A DNA stretch of 19,052 bases from an uncultured Flavobacteriales bacterium (GTDB lineage Bacteria > Bacteroidota > Bacteroidia > Flavobacteriales_E > Vicingaceae). The translations under genes were made by a program, and so were the position numbers. The stretch covers positions 1 through 19,052 of the forward strand of contig CALALS010000199.1 in the NCBI GenBank assembly GCA_937925525.1, written 5' to 3'. Positions 15,155-19,052 of this stretch are shown here, in pieces. Numbering within the stretch: the first letter of the stretch is position 1; every line of letters starts with the position of its first letter. Under the pieces are notes generated by a model. That model saw only the letters and a program-made list of their open reading frames with translations. It searched no databases and was not told the origin of the DNA.

Positions 15155-15506
15155 CTTTTAATAATTTTTCTTCAATAGTGTTAAAATCACAATCTTGTAA
15201 TTTATAATGAAAAATTGAATCGTTTAACTCTAAAATTTCCAAAGAATAATCCTTTCCTTTTCCAAAATCAAAGTAAATGGCTTTACCGTCTAATATAACC
15301 TCATAAGTTGTTTTATAGCCATTAACATTGATTTTATCTTTCTCTGAAAAAATTAGAAAAAGTGAGTCAGGGTTATGTTGAATTTCTTGATTAATGAATC
15401 TTTCTTTTAGTTCCCACTTTCCTTCAAGTTTAGTTGAAATCGTTTCCTCTTTTTTACATGAGTAAAGCAATAAACTTGCTAAAATATAAACTATAGCTAT
15501 TCTCAT
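15141..15506 (-). CDS. Small lipoprotein of unknown function in the rsgA-dtd-mazG operon
   Basis: A 121-residue protein with a lipoprotein signal: MRIAIVYILASLLLYSC, lipid-bearing Cys at 17. The residues after it, KKEE, resemble the K-(D/E)2 lipoprotein export signal described for Capnocytophaga, which would send it to the outer face of the outer membrane; this is inference. The mature part is beta-rich (GKWELKERF, DGKAIYFDFGKGKDYSLEILELND), similar in feel to small lipocalin-like Bacteroidota lipoproteins that begin 'L.GKWEL', but I cannot assign a family. Its ATG overlaps the dtd stop by ATGA (4 bp), and its end overlaps mazG by 14 bp, so it is embedded in the operon rather than an unrelated neighbour. 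Confidence 0.82.
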   Translation of the reverse strand: MRIAIVYILASLLLYSCKKEETISTKLEGKWELKERFINQEIQHNPDSLFLIFSEKDKINVNGYKTTYEVILDGKAIYFDFGKGKDYSLEILELNDSIFHYKLQDCDFNTIEEKLLKDDNN

Positions 15507-15952
15507 TCTTTATTTTTAGAATCAATGATAATAGTTACCGGTCCATCATTAATAATTCTTACTTTCATATCCGCACCAAACTCTCCTGTCTCAATATTTA
15601 GATTAGATTCTTTCATTTTAGTTATAAACTTTTCGTAAAGTGGAATGGCAACTTCCGGCTTAGCCGCTTTAATAAACGAAGGTCTATTACCCTTTTTTGT
15701 AGATGCGTGTAAAGTAAATTGACTAACTATTAATAACTCTCCTTTTATATCTAACACACTCAAATTCATCAACCCTTTTTCATCACTAAAAATTCGCATA
15801 TTTAATATCTTATTTGACAACCAATCAATGTCGTCCATAGAATCTGATTCTTCAACCCCAAGTAAAATCAATAAACCACTTCTTATAGAGCCAATGATTT
15901 TTTCATTTACCTCTACCTTACTTTCTTTTACTCTCTGTAAAACAGCTCTCAA
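15503..15952 (-). CDS. dtd: D-aminoacyl-tRNA deacylase
   Basis: Removes D-amino acids (and glycine mischarged on tRNA-Ala) from tRNA, a cytoplasmic proofreading step. At 149 residues it is of standard length. Both diagnostic motifs are present: SQFTL (77-81), which includes the catalytic-site threonine region, and the NDGPVT block (135-140) equivalent to the cross-subunit GPV/Gly-cisPro element; KGNRPSF and TGEFGADM are also typical. The start codon is TTG at 15952, directly after the rsgA TAA. The resulting MRAVLQRV matches the usual Dtd N-terminus, so this start is well supported despite the rare codon; it implies translation coupled to rsgA. Confidence 0.96.
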   Translation of the reverse strand: MRAVLQRVKESKVEVNEKIIGSIRSGLLILLGVEESDSMDDIDWLSNKILNMRIFSDEKGLMNLSVLDIKGELLIVSQFTLHASTKKGNRPSFIKAAKPEVAIPLYEKFITKMKESNLNIETGEFGADMKVRIINDGPVTIIIDSKNKE

Positions 15953-16867
15953 TTATCTATAATTTTCTTGTTCGTCTAAATAAATAGTTAGGTAATTTTC
16001 GTATCGAAAAAAAGCAATTTCACCATTTTCAACTGCCTCTTTTACTGCACAGTTTGGCTCATTAATATGTTTACAATTATGAAATTTACAGTTTGCCATA
16101 AACTTTCTGAATTCAGGAAAATAGCCGGCTAAGTCTTCTTTTTCAATATCATCAATCAACCCAAATCCTTTTATTCCGGGAGTATCTATTACAAAACCGC
16201 CAAAGCTTAATGGAAACATTTCCGCAAAAGTAGTGGTATGCTTTCCACTTTGATTATAGTCTGAAATTTCAGATGTTTTCAAGCCTAAACCCGGCTCTAT
16301 TTTATTGATAAAACTTGATTTCCCCACCCCTGAATTTCCGGTTAAAAGAGAAGTTTTATCTTTTAATAATTTTTTAAATCTATCTGTATCATCTTTCTCA
16401 ATATATGTTTCAAAGCATTGATAACCTAAGTCACTATAAACCGATTTTAATTCATTCAATTGTTCCATTTCTTTTTTTCCATAAATATCAATCTTATTAA
16501 AAATAATGATTGCCGGAACATGAAACATTTCCGTTGTAAGCAAAAACCTATCAATAAAACGGGTAAAGGTTTTCGGCTGTTTCAATGTAACTATAATTAT
16601 TGCCTGATCTAAATTTGAAGCAATTATATGTTTCCGTTTAGATAAGTTGGTAGATTTCCTGACAATATAATTTTTTCGCTCTTGTATTTTTGTAATTACC
16701 CATTCGCCATTTCTTTCATCTATCTCCACCCAATCTCCCACCGCCACAGGATTTGTTGCATCTATGTCGTCCAGTCTTATTTTGCCAACAACCCTGCATT
16801 TAAGCATTTCATTATTCGCAAAAACATTATACCAGCTACCGGTAGATTTAATTACAACACCTTTCAT
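15953..16867 (-). CDS. rsgA: Ribosome small-subunit biogenesis GTPase RsgA
   Basis: A GTPase that checks late maturation of the 30S subunit. Using the ATG at 16867 it has 304 residues. An N-terminal OB-fold is followed by a circularly permuted GTPase with G4 NKID (124-127), then G1 GNSGVGKS (177-184), then G3 DTPG (228-231), and a C-terminal zinc site with Cys270, Cys275, His277 and Cys283 (C-x4-C-x-H ending EPNCAV). The frame is open to an upstream ATG at 16903, but MKGVVIKSTGSWY is the typical start, and a TATTTTTG -7 box (minus strand, plus 16901-16908) covers that upstream ATG, so the shorter form is chosen. It leads the operon with dtd and is divergent from gldA with 68 bp between. Confidence 0.96.
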   Translation of the reverse strand: MKGVVIKSTGSWYNVFANNEMLKCRVVGKIRLDDIDATNPVAVGDWVEIDERNGEWVITKIQERKNYIVRKSTNLSKRKHIIASNLDQAIIIVTLKQPKTFTRFIDRFLLTTEMFHVPAIIIFNKIDIYGKKEMEQLNELKSVYSDLGYQCFETYIEKDDTDRFKKLLKDKTSLLTGNSGVGKSSFINKIEPGLGLKTSEISDYNQSGKHTTTFAEMFPLSFGGFVIDTPGIKGFGLIDDIEKEDLAGYFPEFRKFMANCKFHNCKHINEPNCAVKEAVENGEIAFFRYENYLTIYLDEQENYR

Positions 16868-16900
16868 TAAATAGATGACTTTCTTTAAGATTAAAGTTTT

Positions 16901-16908
16901 CAAAAATA
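16901..16908 (-). promoter_or_regulatory. -7 box of the rsgA operon promoter
   Basis: TATTTTTG on the minus strand, an exact TAnnTTTG match, 33 bp upstream of the chosen rsgA ATG at 16867. A TTT (not TTTG) lies 20 bp further upstream. It supports the internal start over the ATG at 16903. Confidence 0.45.
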
Positions 16909-16935
16909 ACTACATTCGTCACATAAATAAAGATA

Positions 16936-17844
16936 ATGTCTATTTCCGTTAAAAATATTACCAAAATTTATGGAGAGCAAAAGGCTCTTGACAATGTTTC
17001 TTTTAGCATAAAAACGGGAGAAATAGTAGGTTTTTTAGGCCCTAACGGAGCCGGAAAATCCACCATGATGAAAATTTTAACAGGATTTATTCCGCAAACC
17101 GAAGGAGAAGCAGAAGTCTGTGGCTTTAATGTAAAGACGCATTCAATGGATGTTAGAAAAAAAATTGGCTACCTACCTGAGCATAACCCGCTATATCTGG
17201 ATATGTTTGTAAAAGAATATCTTGCTTTTGTAGCCGGGCTCTACGGAACACCAAATGCTAATGATAGAATTAACGAAATGATTTCAATAGTTGGGTTAGA
17301 CGTTGAGCAAAATAAAAAGATAGGGCAACTATCTAAAGGCTATCGACAGAGAGTGGGCTTAGCGCAAGCGCTCATCCACAATCCGGAAGTTTTAATATTA
17401 GACGAACCTACAACAGGTCTTGACCCTAACCAGTTAAGTGAAATTAGGGAATTGATTAGAGAAATTGGTAAAGAAAAAACCATTATGCTTTCTACCCATA
17501 TTATGCAGGAAGTAGAAGCAATATGTGATAGAATTATTATCATCAATAAAGGTAAAATAGCTGCTGATGAATCGGCAATTAATATTAAACAAAAAACTAA
17601 TTCAAAAGCAACAGTCATTACTATAGAATTTGATAAAAAAGTTGAATCAACATTTTTTGATACGATTTCTAACATAAGTGAGGTAAAACCACTAAATATT
17701 AATTCATGGAAAATAATTTGTAAAACAAATGATGATATCCGAAATGAGTTATTCAAAAAAGCCGTTGACAACAATTTAACCATACTTACTGTACAGAAGG
17801 AAGAGCAAAGGCTTGAAGATATATTTAAGGATCTAACAAAGTAA
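16936..17844 (+). CDS. gldA: Gliding-motility-associated ABC transporter ATPase GldA
   Basis: A 302-residue ABC ATPase: Walker A GPNGAGKS (35-42), the YLPEH stretch at the Q-loop (79-83, Glu instead of Gln), signature LSKGYRQR (132-139), Walker B VLILDEPT (152-159) and H-loop His188. The N-terminus SISVKNITKIYGEQKALDNV and the roughly 90-residue C-terminal extension (KVESTFFDTISNISEV to the end) match GldA of gliding Bacteroidota, which works with membrane subunits GldF and GldG. Those genes are not in the window, as is usual when gldA is unlinked. Gliding ability does not follow from gldA alone, since GldA/F/G are missing from some gliders and present in some non-gliders. A TACATTCG box at about 16911-16918 is a one-mismatch -7 candidate. 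Confidence 0.88.
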   Translation: MSISVKNITKIYGEQKALDNVSFSIKTGEIVGFLGPNGAGKSTMMKILTGFIPQTEGEAEVCGFNVKTHSMDVRKKIGYLPEHNPLYLDMFVKEYLAFVAGLYGTPNANDRINEMISIVGLDVEQNKKIGQLSKGYRQRVGLAQALIHNPEVLILDEPTTGLDPNQLSEIRELIREIGKEKTIMLSTHIMQEVEAICDRIIIINKGKIAADESAINIKQKTNSKATVITIEFDKKVESTFFDTISNISEVKPLNINSWKIICKTNDDIRNELFKKAVDNNLTILTVQKEEQRLEDIFKDLTK

Positions 17845-17887
17845 GATTCCAATTATATCCTTTAAAAAAGTAGATTTTTACATTTTT

Positions 17888-17907
17888 TAATCATAATATT
17901 GTGATTA
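17888..17907. promoter_or_regulatory. 20-bp imperfect palindrome upstream of the Omp28-like gene
   Basis: TAATCATAATATTGTGATTA is self-complementary at 9 of its 10 base pairs (only T17894/G17901 fail). It ends 17 bp before the ATG at 17925, in the 80-bp gap after gldA. It could be an operator for the lipoprotein gene; in A/T-rich DNA a dyad of this quality can also occur by chance. Confidence 0.35.
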
Positions 17908-17924
17908 CAACTAAATTTAATGTT

Positions 17925-18926
17925 ATGAAAAAACTATTTATATTATCATCTGTTGCTATATTTTTAGGGCTTTTTACTCAAAGCTGTAAAAAAGTAAAAG
18001 ACGGATGTACAGCTCCAACTGCATGTAACTATGATGCAGAGGCAAACAATGACGACAGGTCTTGTGTATTTGCTAAAACATGGTATAGAGATAAAGATGG
18101 AGATGGAAAAGGAACTCCAAATGAATCTGAAGTTTCTTGTACACAACCGGAAGGTTTTGTAGATAATAGAATTGATGATAACGATTTAAATGTTCTTGCC
18201 AGACAAAGAGCTATTTTTATATATAGAGGTGCTACTTGGTGTCCTCCTTGTGGTGCTTATGGCGACCCAACTAAAGAACATGTTAGCAGCACTTATGGAA
18301 GTGATTGTATCATTCTTTCAACTCAATCAAATGATGATATAACTTCAAGTGGAGAGTTTGGTTACACATTTGGCGGTGAATACATGAGCTTTGTTGGTTC
18401 AACAGGTATCCCTCATGGATTTTGGTTAGGTCAAGACTACCCAATGGTTGACAGAGGTTTTTATTCTGACCCAAATGCAAACAACAGTGCTGCTGATGGT
18501 GACATTACAGCTATAATGGGAAACACTCCAACAGTTGGCGTTACAGCTGAAGCAAGAATTGAGGGTGGTAATATTATCATAGATACTAAAGCTGAATTTT
18601 ATGCTGCTGCTGGTCAACGTTACATTTCGGTATTTGTAAACGAAAATAATGTTTTAGCTGATCAAGCACATAGTGTAAGTGGAACTGTTCCAAATGCACC
18701 ACACCATCATATTTTAAGAGCTACGGCAACTAACAGCGCAAGTGCAACTTTAGGACTTGAATCAATGGGTACTTCATTTGCTGCAGGTGAAGAGTTTGTT
18801 AAATCATACTCCATTCCTTTAAGCTCAGGTTGGAGTTCAGGCAACCTTGAAGCAGTGGTAATGATATGGAGCTCAACTCAGCCTGACGGAATTCTTAACG
18901 CATTTGTAATTCCGGTTAGTCAATAA
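17925..18926 (+). CDS. Omp28-like lipoprotein with Cys-rich, Ca-binding-like and CPPC thioredoxin-type segments
   Basis: A 333-residue lipoprotein: MKKLFILSSV plus a hydrophobic stretch, with the lipid Cys at 21 (TQSC). Three parts follow. First, a Cys unit CTAPTACNYDAEANNDDRSC (28-47), a motif repeated in many Bacteroidota surface proteins. Second, YRDKDGDGKGTPNE with C72 and PEGFVDN (54-81), like the metal-binding MopE-type repeat. Third, an Omp28-like domain with a thioredoxin-type active site TWCPPC (104-109) and a probable cis-proline in GIPHGF (161-166), then a beta-rich C-terminal region. The start at 17925 gives the signal peptide; the in-frame GTG at 17901 does not. It probably sits in the outer membrane facing periplasm or outside. 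A redox role is suggested by CPPC but unproven. No T9SS domain is present. Confidence 0.82.
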   Translation: MKKLFILSSVAIFLGLFTQSCKKVKDGCTAPTACNYDAEANNDDRSCVFAKTWYRDKDGDGKGTPNESEVSCTQPEGFVDNRIDDNDLNVLARQRAIFIYRGATWCPPCGAYGDPTKEHVSSTYGSDCIILSTQSNDDITSSGEFGYTFGGEYMSFVGSTGIPHGFWLGQDYPMVDRGFYSDPNANNSAADGDITAIMGNTPTVGVTAEARIEGGNIIIDTKAEFYAAAGQRYISVFVNENNVLADQAHSVSGTVPNAPHHHILRATATNSASATLGLESMGTSFAAGEEFVKSYSIPLSSGWSSGNLEAVVMIWSSTQPDGILNAFVIPVSQ

Positions 18927-18951
18927 TAAAATATTAAACTATTCTTTTTTT

Positions 18952-18980
18952 AAAGGGAACTACAATTAGTTCCCTTTTTT
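18952..18980 (+). terminator. Intrinsic terminator of the Omp28-like gene
   Basis: Perfect 11-bp stem AAAGGGAACTA (18952-18962) and TAGTTCCCTTT (18967-18977) with loop CAAT, followed by a T run to 18980. It lies 25 bp after the stop. The remaining bases to 19052 hold no gene that I can support. Confidence 0.9.
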
Positions 18981-19052
18981 ATTTAAAGTAATTCTCATTA
19001 AAAGTTTTTGAAATCTATTTATTTTCTAATTTTAGCCTTCCAAAATATTTAA

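Noticed and set aside
15953..16903. Longer rsgA starting at the ATG at 16903
   Set aside because: The extra 12 residues are not typical, the internal MKGVVIKSTGSWY is, and the best -7 box would lie over the upstream start.
17340..17852. 170-codon open frame antisense to gldA
   Set aside because: It lies wholly over a conserved ABC ATPase, has low-complexity Ser/Leu/Ile composition typical of an antisense shadow, and has no promoter or domain.
19008..19034. Promoter at the right edge (TTG then TAATTTTA)
   Set aside because: The spacing is 16 bp, the -7 box has a mismatch at the final G, and no gene is visible before the window ends.

Overview
The window is low-GC DNA (mostly A/T, with A/T-rich wobble positions) from a member of the Bacteroidota, most likely a marine or aquatic Flavobacteriales-type bacterium. 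The evidence is a protein with a type A type-IX-secretion (T9SS) C-terminal domain, the gliding-associated ABC ATPase GldA, an OstA-like protein next to purA, a 1106-residue SecA with the large insertions seen in this phylum, a ~660-residue urocanate hydratase, small Bacteroidota families (DUF5522, DUF2795), and promoters fitting the Bacteroidota TTG / TAnnTTTG pattern. It reads as chromosomal housekeeping DNA. I see no rRNA, tRNA, CRISPR array, transposase or phage gene, and no gene-free stretch longer than about 150 bp.

Layout. 1-2192 (+): the 3' half of purA, then an OstA/LptA-like exported protein 3 nt later. 2196-7782 (-): a lipoprotein methionine sulfoxide reductase B; a T9SS-exported BNR-type protein with a clear terminator; urocanate hydratase hutU; a free-standing four-helix-bundle (23S-IVS/Avd-like) gene bracketed by inverted TTAGAC-type repeats; a small Cys-rich DUF5522 protein; and an XRE regulator with a coiled-coil tail. 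7871-9167 (+): a receiver-only response regulator, divergent from the XRE gene, then a PLP enzyme of the ACC deaminase/D-cysteine desulfhydrase family. 9151-9831 (-): an exported beta-rich protein of unknown function. 9983-14841 (+): a DUF2795 gene with its own promoter and terminator, then secA and a TCR/Tet-type MFS transporter. 14831-16867 (-): a tight operon rsgA-dtd-lipoprotein-mazG in which neighbours overlap or abut. 16936-18926 (+): gldA, then a Cys-rich, thioredoxin-motif Omp28-like lipoprotein ending in a good terminator.

How the genes fit together. Much of the content serves the envelope: SecA exports pre-proteins; the T9SS cargo, the exported beta-rich protein, three lipoproteins (MsrB, the small one in the rsgA operon, the Omp28-like one) and the OstA-like protein are destined for periplasm, outer membrane or surface; GldA belongs to the gliding-associated ABC transporter. 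The rsgA-dtd-mazG operon groups ribosome maturation with removal of misacylated tRNA and aberrant nucleotides.

Nothing here is a convincing new defence or mobile system. The most interesting candidates are (i) the four-helix-bundle gene enclosed by a 12/13-matching inverted repeat; (ii) the XRE/receiver divergent pair, whose intergenic region carries four alternating GATAA/TTATC half-sites, three at exact 10-bp steps, over a textbook Bacteroidota promoter; (iii) the mosaic Omp28-like lipoprotein with a CPPC motif; and (iv) a small lipoprotein with a surface-export-like KKEE tail start inside the rsgA-dtd-mazG operon. All assignments come from reading motifs by eye; no database search was run.
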